The notes below the pieces were generated by a model. It was not told the DNA's origin. It saw nothing but the letters and a program-made list of their open reading frames with translations, and did not search any database. A DNA stretch of 64,000 bases from Galeopsis tetrahit. Lineage: Eukaryota; Streptophyta; Magnoliopsida; Lamiales; Lamiaceae. Of the stretch, positions 25,701 to 36,858 are shown in pieces. The stretch lies in the NCBI GenBank assembly GCA_963675135.1, contig OY776121.1:73424265-73488264 (forward strand), written 5' to 3'. The position numbers were made by a program, and so were the translations under genes. Numbering within the stretch: the stretch's first letter is position 1; the number at the start of each line of letters is the position of its first letter.

Positions 25701-28700
25701 GTGAGGAACGTTCTTACTCTTAATAGACCAGGTATTCTCAGCCAAACCTTCCTGCTCGGAGCACTCTGGACGCATTTGGTTGTCTTTTCTTGGTACATCA
25801 GAGCACAGGTTTTCTTCAACAGAAATTCCTTTATCTTCACCAACACAATCAACGTCATTAGGACTTGGTTGCAAGCATCTGTCTACTTCAGCTTCTGTAA
25901 CTTCCATGTCAGCTGCAAAGTAATTAAAGTGAAAAACAGCTTTCAGTAAGTAGTTAACAACTAATAGAAAAACATATATCGAGCAAGACTCTTACTCTTA
26001 ATATCTGTTAGATCGCCAAGGCTGTCAGTAGAAGATCCAGTCTCATCAAAACCTTCACTTCCAGAAACATTTGAGCCTTCTGGAATTTCTTGGTTGTCAA
26101 TCTTACTATTGCAGTCCAAATCCTCTATTTCACTCAACACATGAGCTTCAGGGTCATTCTTATCCATGTCTGTTATATTTTGTTCCAGTAATTCATGCAC
26201 ATCAATCTCCAATGGAGAATGATCCTTTTCCACATCTTTGATGTTGCTAACAGGAACTTGGTCGCATTCAAAATCTGTGAAATCTGTTTTGAATTCTGTG
26301 TTTCTGGGTGCTGAATTTGTATCTGAGTCCACCACTTTCCTTTCATTGATCAATTTCATATCAGAACTTCCGCCATTGTCTGCAATATTTCCTTTTCCAC
26401 TTGTGTTAGCACCAAAGCCCAAATTGCTAGTACTTCCCAAACCTTCTGACGGAGAAGGCAGAGCTTTTGTAAGAAAATGTTCTCCGACTTCCAAATCATT
26501 ATGAGAAGAAGCATCTAGCACTTTAAAATCACTCGATCTATAAGTTTGCTTCCCTGAGTCAGCAACTTTGCCAGGTGAAGCTGCAGGCACAGCTTTCTTG
26601 CAGCTAGTTTCTTTGATGGTCTCTGCTACAGAGCTTGGATCATTGTTGGTCTTCATGACATCACTTTTTCGCTTCACTACTTTATCCTTATGGTGAATAA
26701 TAGAATCTCCACCAATCTCACCTGGTGATTTACACTGAGAAGCGATCCTTCTTGATCTTCTTGTACTCTCCTGAACTGCAGAACACTCCTTTTCTACAAG
26801 ATGTGTCTCAGTTTTAAGATCTTCTGCCTCAAGATTCTCCAAGGTAATTCCTTCATCAACCGGTTTGAAACGTGAAGTTTTACTCACTGACATCCCAGTA
26901 CCAATTGGCTGGAGAACCTTCTTCTCATCTTTAGATTCTTCATCAGCAATTCCTAATTGTGGGACTGAACCCCTTAACACATGACTATTCTCAATTTCTG
27001 TCTCAAGCTTCTCCACAGCTAATTGAGTATGAACTTTTTCATCTTTTGAAACTATTTTGGCACTTGAAGTTTTACACCTTGACCTCCGCAATACACCAGT
27101 TAGCTGAAGAACCGTCTCATCTTTAGAAACTTCACCATCAATTCCTAATTCTGGCACTGAATCCCTCAACACACGTCTAGTCTCAGTTTCACCAGCAGAA
27201 TCTAATTTGACACTTAATGTTTTACGCCTTGACCTTCCTGTAACTCCAGTAGGCTTGTGGACCTTCTTCTCATCAGTTTCTGCATCAAGATTCTCCACTA
27301 GTTTGACACTTAAAGTTGCACGCCTTGACCTCCTCGTAACTCTAGTCGGCTGGAGAGCCTTTACCTCATCTTTAGAAGATTCATCAGCAATTCCAACTTG
27401 TGGTACTGAACACCCCGAAGGGTGTCCGTTTTTAGTTTCTGCTTTAAGGCCATCAGCTTCAATCACATTTTTCCTCCTATTACTTCTTCTGGGTTCCACC
27501 TTTATGGGTTCTTCCATTTTCAAAGATACTCCTTTGCCCAGATTAACTTCACTTCCATTACCTTCTCCTGAACCATTTGTCGCCATCAGCTTTGATTTTT
27601 TTCTTAAGCTGGTGCCCTCACCGTTTTCATTTTTCCTTTTATCAGCATACAATATCTCAGAATCAGCAACCCTGTTCGTATTCCTTTTAGACCTCCTAAT
27701 AATTTGAGGTTCACTCACATTATGTTCCTCGACTGTCTTATTCTCCAGTGATTTTCCCTTACTTTTCACCCTCTCCCGTGAATCGTTATCCAATTTCTCT
27801 TCAGCTGCATCCCCTCTATTTGTAAAGGAACTCGTACCCACTGCTTTGTTCTCCTTATTTTCAGCTATAACCTGAGCTACATTTCCAATTCGTTTAACTA
27901 CTTTTCTGCCTCGATCCTCCTCCTTTGCAGAAACTTCAGACATCTTCTGCACTCTAGACCTGGTTACTCTACCAGGGTTATCCACAATTTTCTCCATGAG
28001 CTTTTCACTATCAATATTATCTAAAGCTTTCTCATTGTGTTCACCATCATCGTTTCCCCTTTTGTTGGAACGGTTCTTGCCTCTCAACAGCATTACTTCA
28101 CCGGAGCTATCTACATCGCCCTCCTTTGACTTGCCATTATCAAAAATTTCAATGGCAGAAACATTAGTAGTTATGCCCATGTCTTTTTCAGGGTTTTTTC
28201 CTCCCTTCTCATTCACATTACCCTCCATCGATTTCAACCCTCTAGATCGCAGAGCTCTGCCCGGTCTACCTAAATTTTCTTTCTCCGAGTCACTACAACT
28301 AACATTTACAACGGATAAACTACTTGATTTACTTACAACCATATTTCTCCTACTTCTTCCGTTTCTTTTTGGAGATCTGGAAAACATAATCAGATCATGT
28401 TCCGGACTAAATCTTACCTTCTTAACTTTCTTATTCACAGTCACATCAGCAGATTCTGTTTCAGTCACATTCTCATCCTGCCCCTCCCTTCCCTGAATTC
28501 AGCAATGAATAAAACTATAACATTTTCAAACCGCCAAAATAAAAATAAAACAAAACCTTATATACCTAAAAAAAATGTTTTGAAAAACATAATTCGACAT
28601 TTCACTTTGCATGACATACTCATAAAATCAAAATTACCTTGAGAACTTCAGAAATTCTGTTGGCCATCTCCAGATTTGATAGATTGGCAGGAATTTTATG

Positions 28701-28751
28701 CTGTTTACATAATGACTGCAGCTGTTTACGCTTCATACTATGGAAATCCAT
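19777..28751 (-). CDS. large repeat-rich acidic protein with SAP-like N-terminus, KVRF and KEN motifs (unknown function)
   Basis: I do not recognise this gene by name. Sixteen exons join in frame on the minus strand: 28751-28638, 28492-25996, 25912-25718, 25628-25401, 25298-25077, 25002-24775, 24696-24502, 24410-24168, 24075-23335, 23190-23107, 22994-22803, 22734-22474, 21521-20955, 20816-20220, 20134-20099, 19988-19777, about 2203 aa. Exon 1 is a compact SAP-like unit (MKRKQLQSLCKQHKIPANLS). Exon 2 starts with KKVRFSPEHDLIMF (residues 62-75), matching the RVxF type PP1-docking consensus, then several basic RRSRR-T/S repeats. KEN motifs occur at about 109-111, 251-253 and 2172-2174, the last followed by RRALQDL, D-box-like. 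Exons 3-8 are tandem duplicates; exon 9 repeats SNLF-type acidic segments. Every intron after the first is phase 1. No TM segment or signal peptide is seen. A nuclear, cell-cycle-regulated PP1 scaffold is my inference; simple low-complexity chromatin protein is the alternative. Confidence 0.85.
21729..22108 (+). mobile_element. Helitron-like element (21796-22108) beside a Stowaway-like end, intron 12
   Basis: Intron 12 of the repeat-rich gene (21522-22473, 952 bp) is enlarged by transposon sequence. At 21729 a Stowaway-type terminus TACTCCCTCGTCCATCAAAA begins without a visible partner end. From about 21796 (TCCTTTTATAAAAAT) sequence aligns by eye with the Helitron-like element at 6498-7023. 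It ends with hairpin-like CCCGCGTAATACGCTGG and CTAGT at 22104-22108, a good CTRRT terminus. Non-coding. Confidence 0.45.
24168..25912 (-). repeat. tandem array of six duplicated phase 1-1 exons
   Basis: Exons 3-8 of the repeat-rich gene (195, 228, 222, 228, 195, 243 nt) encode related 65-81 aa units. Each starts with A/T-D-[LVM]-EV-like residues after a TTTGCAG acceptor and contains a C-L-x-P-[SN]-P-like core and an ENL-x-SD-like segment. Units alternate: A type (CLQPSPN, GISVEENL, KDNQ) at 25912, 25298 and 24696; B type (LKVIA, LDSDET, ALGDQTDI) at 25628 and 25002; the sixth (24410) is a divergent A type. The introns after the two B exons share sequence (CTTAATTGATATATGGTGCT), showing that duplication was of an exon-intron dimer with a period near 0.6 kb. 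Confidence 0.85.
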
Positions 28752-29263
28752 TTCTAGATTAACTAAAAACAATATTTAACCCTAATTCGTAACCATTGAT
28801 GTAGAAAGAAAATATATGTGCATGGCTTGTGAGTGAACTTTTTGGAGTTAGCAAATTTATTTGCCGCTGAGGAACTGTTGAATTAAAATGGAGGAAATTT
28901 GAATTTTGAATTTGAAAGGGTGGATTTTCCCGCTCGATTTTGGTTGGCACGTGGCTTCCATCTGAAAGGAGAGCGAGTTGGGGAAATGCGAACGGATAAA
29001 ACAGGACCTTTTGACTTTGAATACGTGGCCCTTCACCATTGGGCATTGGTTCTTATATAATCCACTCGTATCTAATTTTAAATCTTTCTCATAATTTTTT
29101 AATTTTGCATTTTTTTAAATTATAAATATAATAATACTCTATAAAAATTTATTTAATAATTTTAAAAAATATAAATTATTACGCAAGATTTAAAAAGAGT
29201 TTATATCTTCATTTCTAATGTAATGTTATTTTAACCAATTAATTTTGTTTACACAAAAATTTA
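28752..29263. other. upstream region of the repeat-rich gene
   Basis: The presumed 5' UTR and promoter of the minus-strand gene. The first 170 bp or so (to about 28918) is duplicated beside the truncated paralogue at 54406-54565, including GTTCACTC/GAGTGAACTTTTTGGAG. Beyond that the sequence is AT-rich without features. Confidence 0.55.
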
Positions 29264-30361
29264 TATGTAATATTGCATACATGCATTTCAATCATTCACA
29301 CACATATTCTTTATAAATACACTTACAAGCTTAATTCATACACATTTTTTATAAATACAGCCACAAACTTAATTTACACACACATTTTTTTATAAATACA
29401 CCCACTGACAGCTCAATTCACACCCACATTTTTTATAAATGCACCCACTGACAGAAATTGAACATAGTCGTCTTCTCCGAGAGCAGTTTTCGATCACCTC
29501 AGGGCCGCGGTCGGACGCTACAATTTACGATGACCTTAATCCTTAAATATTTTATATTTCTTTAAATATTCTTTAATAATAATCATTATGGGTCAATGTT
29601 ATTTTGTATTACGAGCAATAATATATCTTAGTACATGCAATAATATATTTACTATATATTATAATGTGGGTTACTTAATCAATAAAAAAAATCTAAAAAT
29701 ATATAAGAATCAATATTACTATATAAAATTGTGTTATTACTACATGTAATAATTTGTTTTTTACTACAGTTTGAATTACTACTACATACTACAGTTTGAA
29801 TTACTACATTGAATAGACGTTTGTTACTATATGTAACTTTATCAAATGATCTAATATTTTTCGCATCATCTTACAATAAAACATTTTGTATTACAACATG
29901 ATTATTGTGTTTACTACATTCGATAATATATGTTACTACATATTATAATGTGAGTTACTACATCAATAAAAACACTAGAAAAAACGTGTTACTAAATAAA
30001 AGAATTTGTATTATTATATAAATAGTTTGTGTTATTACTACATAAAATAATGTGTATTACTACATATTACAATTTGAATTACTACATTTAATATTCCGCG
30101 TTCGACAATAAAATAAAAGATAAAAAAATCACAGAAACGAGTAAAATAAACGGATTAAAAATTTCGAATTAAGCTGTCAGTGGGTGTATTTATAAAAATG
30201 TGTGTGTGAATTAAGTTTGTTGGTGTATTTATAAAAAATGTGTATGTGAATTAAGCTTGTTGGTGTATTTATAAAAAATGTGTGTGTGAATTAAGCTTGT
30301 GGGTGTATTTATAAAGAACATGTTTGTGAATGATTGAAATGCACATATGCAATATTTCATA
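29264..30361. mobile_element. foldback element with minisatellite-like inverted arms
   Basis: Left arm (29264-29460) and right arm (about 30172-30361) are inverted copies. Each arm contains three or four tandem units of about 40 bp carrying CACATTTTTTATAAATACAC with an AAGCTTAATTCA spacer. Outer ends match as TATG[TA]AATATTGCATA and its complement. The core (29480-30170) has two direct repeats of about 200 bp rich in TTACTACAT. Arms made of short tandem units are typical of foldback DNA transposons. There is no open frame and no clear target duplication. Confidence 0.7.
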
Positions 30362-30548
30362 CCAGACTAAGCCCTTTTCTTTATAATTATTATTAGGTAA
30401 TTTTCTGTTCTATATCTATCAAATTTAAGGTTTTTTATTTACATATTAATTAATGAATTTCTTGATTTTTCACCAGTTTTGGTTGTCTAGTCGATTTTTA
30501 TTTTTTTTGCTATGTTTCTTACACGAACAGTAGTATTATTATTTGAAG

Positions 30549-32125
30549 TGATGCGTCGAAAAAGAACGCCTATGGATATCAATCGTTCTTTTACGAGCAC
30601 TATTAATCACGAGTTTGAATCACTCGTTCGTCCTTGGCAATCTTCACGTAAATCTCCTTGAGAATCCGAAACTAACCTGCAAAAGCACACCGGAGGGGTG
30701 CTCCGGCGCGGAAGCTCCGACGCTCAAGTCAGAATCGTTCTTTAGGAGAATCAAAGAGGAATTTCCCTGTGATTTCTAGAGAAATTCCGGTGCATAATCT
30801 GGTGTATCTTCTCAATTTAGTGTATATTTCGTAAGAATGTATATATTATGTAAAACGTAAATAAGAATATGGAGGAAATTTGTTTATATACCTGGCCTTC
30901 CTCCCTGGAGAGAGAAAGACTCTTTCTTCCCTATATTTGCTCACCTTTTCCTATAAATTCGGCCCATCCTAAGTACTTTGAGGGCTTGGTCCAAGATCCT
31001 AAATACTCGGCCCCCTTTCCTGCCTTGACTCCTTCTTTTGACTGAGTTAGGGAGAAATAAGTTGTACTATGCATTCCTCTCTGGGCCACATCCTTAAGCC
31101 CAAAGGATATTATCCCTCGAATGTGGGCTAAAGGCCCAATTACTCTTCTTTCTCCTTTGAGGCCCAGGGGCGTATTAATCCAACCTTCCATCTTATTGAC
31201 TTAATCGAGACCATCATAATTTATCCCGTTTCCACGTGTCGACTTTTCCAAGAGCGACATATTTATCTACATCAACCACTCCCCCTACTCTCGTAAAAGT
31301 GCTCGTAATTTTATGAGAGTAGGAAGAGAAGATAAGATGAATTAAGCGGAATGTTCCCTTGCCCTGGTCAACATCATTTTTCAATTTCAGGAAGCATGTT
31401 GTATAACCCTGGAAGGTGTGTCTTCAAGCGTATCACTTGAGACTTTTCTTAGCCTTCTCCATAACTTCTCTTGTTTCTTTTCTCTTCATATGCATTTTCT
31501 TGGCCTTCCCTTGTTTGGAGTTTGATAGTTTTAACAACTTAGCACGACCCCTACTCCCCCCAGGCCTTAAAGCCTATCAGGAGTGTAGCTCTCACTTAAT
31601 AACCTGACCTCATGGCTTCAAATCAAGCTCATCATTGAACCTCAGAATTGTGAGGGGTTCTCTAATTCCCCTCAGCTTTGTGGTCACTCTCCGATTGTAA
31701 GAAACTCTGATCCTACTTTTATACCTCTGAGTTTTTCTATGGAGGGCTAGGGTCATATATCCCTGGTCTTGAATGGTTTTAGCTGTCTCGCTGTATTTTA
31801 CCTTCTTCTGTGGTACATGCATACTCTATGATACTTTAGAGAATTCAGGTTTCTGTACTTACTTGATGATTTGATGATGCTCACAATTTCCCCTAAAAGT
31901 TATTTAAGAGTTATTTATCCTCCTGAGATTATAATCCTCCTGAGAGTTATTAAGAGTTATTTCCGCGCCGGAGCACCCCTCTGGTGTGCTTTTGCAGGTT
32001 ATTTTCGAATTCTCAAGGAGATTTACGTGAAGATTGCCAAGGACAAACGAGTGATTCAAACTCGTGATTAATAGTGCTCGTAAAGGAACGATTGATATCC
32101 ATAGGCGTTCTTTTTCGACGCATCA
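30549..32125. mobile_element. 1.58-kb non-autonomous DNA element with about 160-bp TIRs
   Basis: The left TIR (30549-30713) and right TIR (31971-32125) are near-complete inverted copies, starting TGATGCGTCGAAAAAGAACG and ending with its complement. The inner end is GC-rich (GTGCTCCGGCGCGGAA). A 5-bp TGAAG directly flanks both sides (30544-30548 and 32126-32130). Long TIRs suggest a Mutator-like element, but those usually make 9-11 bp duplications, so the superfamily is open. The interior (30714-31970) has a less AT-rich composition and small open frames (30931-31191 minus; 31416-31607 plus) without recognisable domains. It may include captured host sequence. Confidence 0.75.
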
Positions 32126-32714
32126 TGAAGGTAACTATTTCTTCTTTTATTTAATAAGATTTAATATAATTTTAAATTCTTATATGTGTTTGTCAGAAAT
32201 TTTATAATTTATGTTATCTGAATGTTGTATTATAACTTTATCACATATGGAATTATACCAATGGCTAAAGAAATGAGTCATGAATTATTTTGACGGGTTA
32301 AATGATTGCAATATGAACTGAAACACTAACAACCAAAAGGTAAAAGTTTTCGTGTCAAATTCGTATTGTGCTATCATGTCGTGTCGAAAATTGTCACCCC
32401 TAGCCCCTAGGTAAAACAGAGAAAAAAATATCCAACACATCAATTTACACCCTATCTCCCAATACACGTTTGAACTTTCAAATGATAGCATTACTTATGC
32501 ATCTAAAATAATTGTGCAATGAAAGAGTCCAAAAATAATACACCTTAAAGACTCATTTCATATAACTTCAAGTAAAATGATCTACACCACTGTGCAATCG
32601 TCGAGATCCACAAGGACCACAACTAAAAGAGTCAAAAATTAAAAGACTACAAAATTTAGAGAATAAAATAGTACTCTTTATCAAATAATATTTTAACACA
32701 AATTTTACAAAAAA

Positions 32715-32730
32715 ATGAATGGTGAAAGTT
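32715..32730 (+). repeat. LINE target-site duplication, 3' side
   Basis: ATGAATGGTGAAAGTT occurs here next to the LINE poly(A) tail (seen as a T run at 32731-32740) and again at 48438-48453 beyond the LINE 5' end. Confidence 0.85.
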
Positions 32731-32842
32731 TTTTTTTTTTCTGAACAACAATACCAGGAGTACAAATAGACATTTAAGTAGTACATCTCCTAATATGTTT
32801 TGGAATATCATTTTCAATCCAATCGTAAGGATCTGAAACATT

Positions 32843-35800
32843 TCATGCAAACTTAGCAATCAAATGAGCAATCGCATTTTCCTCTCTCGGAATATGATCA
32901 CAAGCCCACTTTGATTGCACTCCAAACTCTTTCCTAATCTTGGCCACAATATCATTTTCCAATCCATCAAGAGAAATAGATTGCTGGATGGCATCAATGG
33001 TTATTGCAGAATCCATACACAGGTTGGAAAACTTTCTACCTTTTGATGAGCATTTTTCCATACCAATCTCTGCCGCTCTAAGTTCAGCCGCCACAATAGA
33101 GCTTGGATTCTTAATTCGTTCTCCTCCTGCATACATCAAATCTCCTTTATCATTAAACAATGCATATCCTATTGCAAAAAAACCTCTTTCCGGATTAAAA
33201 GCAGCATCGACACAAAGACAATCCTTCAACCTATTCGATCTTTCTAGGCCTTGGCAACTTGATTTCTGATTGCAGTTTAGTTTATCAACATTGAGGAAAT
33301 CAGAACAATAATCAAGAGCCCATTTAACCTCAAATTTAGACAAATCAATATAATTAGAAATAGCTACCCTATCCATGTGTAACCACTTACACATTTCCTT
33401 CCAAATTGCCCATGCAATAATAATAATATGCTGAAGTAGATCGATATTCTTGATCAAGGCGGCAGAGAGAAACTGAATCATATTACCATGCACCCACCCC
33501 TTCACAACATCCCACATCTCATGTTTTTTCCATACTTGCTTAGCAAAGACACGTCATGGAATCATCAAATGAGCCCCCACAACACAAACAAAAAGGAGAC
33601 AGGGGTACGTGATGACTTACCAGATTGCCTTCGACTGCCAAGGAACCATTCATCATTTTCCAGCCAAAAATACGTATCTTAGGAGGAACCCTAAGACGCC
33701 ACATAGTTGCATATAGCTTTTCCTTAATATTTTGCCCAAAACTATTCACCACGAGCCCCACCCCTGCCATAGAAGCAAAAGAAACTGTTGCCTCATACCC
33801 CGAAGCTACAGTGTAACAGCCCGAGCTCATGCTCGGCCAAAATCTCTGATACTCTTGATTCTGATCCAACCTAGGCACCTTGAGAATGGCATCACATTCG
33901 ATCGGAAGGAATGCTTGTGATAAAAGATCCTCATTCCATTCATTTTGGGATGAAAGGAACCGACTAACCATAGAAGCACTAGCAATACGAGAAAAAATTC
34001 TACCATTATCAAGACCTTGGACCCATCTGTCCTTGAAGATATGCACCGAATTCCCATTTCCAATCCTCCAACGCAACCCCTGTTCCAAAATATCCCTGCT
34101 CCAAACCATTGATCTCCATATGAATGACGGATTTGATCCTAATTCAGCATTCAAAACATCTGTCTCCCAAAAATATCTGGCTTTAAATAACTGGCTGACC
34201 AATGAGTTTGGCTGCTGTATGATTCTCCACACTTGTTTTGCTAGAAGAGCCTTGTTAAAGAGAACTAACCTTAAAAAATTTAGGCCTCCATCACGTTTTG
34301 GTTTACATAGTTCGTGCCACTTTTTCCAATGCAGACGGTTCTTATCATCTGATGAACCCCACCAAAAGTTAGCTATAAGCTTCTCAATGTTAGCACAAAT
34401 GGAAGTGGGGATCCGAAAACATGACATGGCATATGTAGGAATAGCTTGGAGCACTGACTTGATAAGCACCTCCTTACCACCCTCCGAGAATTGTTTATGG
34501 CCCCACGATCGAATTTTTTGGCTTACACGATCCACCAGATACCTAAATTGCATTCTCTTTGCTTTAATGGAAACCTTAGGTAGGCCCAAATAAATTTCAT
34601 GACCAGATGTTGATCTTACCCCCAAAATCCCTTTGATCACATCTCTATTCTCTTGTTTAGTCATCGGGCTGAATGTGATAGCTGATTTCTCATAGTTAAC
34701 AAGTTGACCCGAAGCCTCTTCATAAATTCTAAGCCAATATTTCAGAACCAGACACTCAGATTTATTGGCCTTCATGTAAATCAAGCTATCATCTGCAAAA
34801 AAAAAGGTGTGAAATTACCGGTGCACTACGGCCAAACTTAATGCCAGAAAAAACGTTTTTTCTCCACTGCTTGCAGTAATATTGATGAAAGAGATTGAGC
34901 ACACATGACAAATAGGTATGGAGAGAGAGGATCTCCCTGACGAAGACCCCTAGATGGTTTGAATGTATCCGAGAGTTGACCATTGATGCACACATTATAT
35001 GATACACTAGAGATACATTGATTAACAAGATTGATCCACTTGCTGGAAAATCCCATCTTTCTCATAACATACTCAAGGAAAACCCATTCTACCCTATCAT
35101 ATGCCTTACTCATATCCAATTTAAGTGCCGCATATCCCTCCCGACTTTTAGACATCCGAAGCCAATGCATGCCTTCAAATGTTATTAGTATATTATCTGA
35201 GATAAGGCGTCCTTGGATAAAAGCACTCTGATGGGGATCAATAATATCACCCATAACCAATTTGAGCCTATTAGTTATACATCGTGCCAAAATACGATAG
35301 CACACATTGCATAGAATAATTGGCCGAAAGTGAGTGACTTGGGTAGGATGTTTAATCTTGGGAACCATCACAATAGAAGTTTGATTCCAAGAGGCCAATG
35401 ACAAACCATCATTCAAAACACCCAAGACCTGATGCGTAATGTCCTCCCCAACAGTCGACCAATGTTCTTAATAAAAGGATGCCGGAAAACCATCTGACCT
35501 CGCTGCCTTCCAAGGGTTCAAGTCCTTCATTGCACGATACACCTCTTGAGAAGAAAAAACAGCTTCCAACAATCCATTTTGAACCGAATTAAGCATTTGC
35601 GGGATGTTTTCCGTAGCTAATTCCAAGGATTGAATACTAGGGTTTCGAGAAGTGAAAATCCCTTGAAAATAATCAATGAAAGTCTCATGAATTTCCATAT
35701 TATTAGACACCCAAGCAACCAAATTGTTCTGAACTTTCAGCACCATGTTAATACCTTTCCTCTGATTGGCCTTCATATGGAAGAATTGCGTATTCCTATC

Positions 35801-36858
35801 ACCTTTTTTAAGCCAGCAACTCCTGGATCTTTGCTTCCAATACCATTCCTCCTGCGAATAAAGCTTTTCCAACTCCCTCTCATAGCAGCCAACTTTCTGG
35901 AAGTCCGGATCACCTTTCTCATCATGGCATTCTTCATTAATCAGACCTTTAAACTTAGCAATCCTTGCTTTCAATGTCCCACCCTTCTTTGCAGCCCAAG
36001 ACTGAATATGCTTACCACAGTGATCGAGCATATAAGCCAGGTTAGAGCCATTTTCTTTAACCCTCCACACGCGTTTAACAATATCCCGAAAGTCAGGTTC
36101 CTTGATCCAATAATTTTCAAACCGGAACTTCGAATCACGTCTACAAAAGGTTCTATCTCGGTGAAGGCCACAAGACATGAGAATGGGTCTGTGATCAGAG
36201 CCCATAAATTCCAAAACATTATATTCATACAAAGGGAACAACTCTAACCATTCATTAGTGGCAACTTCTCAACAATGAAATCCCTTCCACTTCTCCGATT
36301 AGTCCATGTAAATTTCGGGCCACGATATTTCAAATGTTTCAGTCCATTATAGTTTAAAACATCCTGAAAGTTCATAAGTCTTGATAAATTCTTAGGAATA
36401 CCGCCTCGTTTTTCACCATGGAAGAGGGTTTCATTAAAATCTCCCCCAACCAGCCATGCAGTTGTATCAAAAGGAATATAATTCTTGAGTCTTTTTAACA
36501 ATTCCCATGATGCATTTTTCCCATCCAAGTAAGGGCTTCCATAAAATCCAGTAAATCTCCACTTAATATCATGAAATTTAAGCATGCAATCAAAGTGAGC
36601 TTTGGAGTAAGATAACACAGTAAGATCAATATCCATCCAAAAAAACCAACAAGCCATCACAACGTTTCTTATCATTGATTAACAAACAATTTGTAAAACC
36701 AAGGCTAATTTTCAAAACATCGACTCGGGCCGATGAACACTTAGCTTCCGAAATAAACAAAAGAGAAGGACGGAAAGAAACTACTAGCCTACTAAGATAA
36801 GATACCAGAATGCTCGATTACTACTAACTCCTCGAGCATTCCAACACAACACACTCAT
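32843..36858 (-). pseudogene. LINE ORF2: endonuclease, reverse transcriptase, RNase H (degenerate)
   Basis: Starts at ATG 36858 with MSVLCWNARGV, the usual ORF2 opening of plant L1 LINEs, but two stop codons follow after about 24 residues. Endonuclease signatures are present: GGDFNE in the 36675-36244 segment and GSDHRPI just after 36241, in a shifted frame. A nonsense codon at 35468-35470 precedes the RT, where motif A (KLDMSKAYDRVEW) and motif B (RQGDPLSPYLF) lie in 35425-34838. The FADD motif C sits at about 34788-34802 next to an A/T run that breaks the frame. An RVT zinc-binding region (CLCCGG) ends near 33540. After another one-base shift comes RNase H (VDAAFNPERGFFAIGYALF, AELRAAEIGM, MDS, PREENAIAH) to 32843. 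At least four inactivating changes are visible, so no functional protein is expected. Confidence 0.9.

Noticed and set aside
20241..28496. Several plus-strand ORFs (for example 27207-27707, 27996-28496)
   Set aside because: Antisense shadows of the repeat-rich gene's exons; they are Ser/Leu/Phe-rich complements of its acidic and basic repeats.
29264..30361. CRISPR-like array from regularly spaced 40-bp repeats
   Set aside because: Eukaryotic DNA; the repeats are contiguous and inverted as arms of a foldback element.
30931..31191. 86-aa minus-strand ORF inside the long-TIR element
   Set aside because: No recognisable domain and no transposase signature; not enough to call a gene.
33880..34593. 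237-aa plus-strand ORF
   Set aside because: It lies antisense to the LINE reverse transcriptase region and has no domain.
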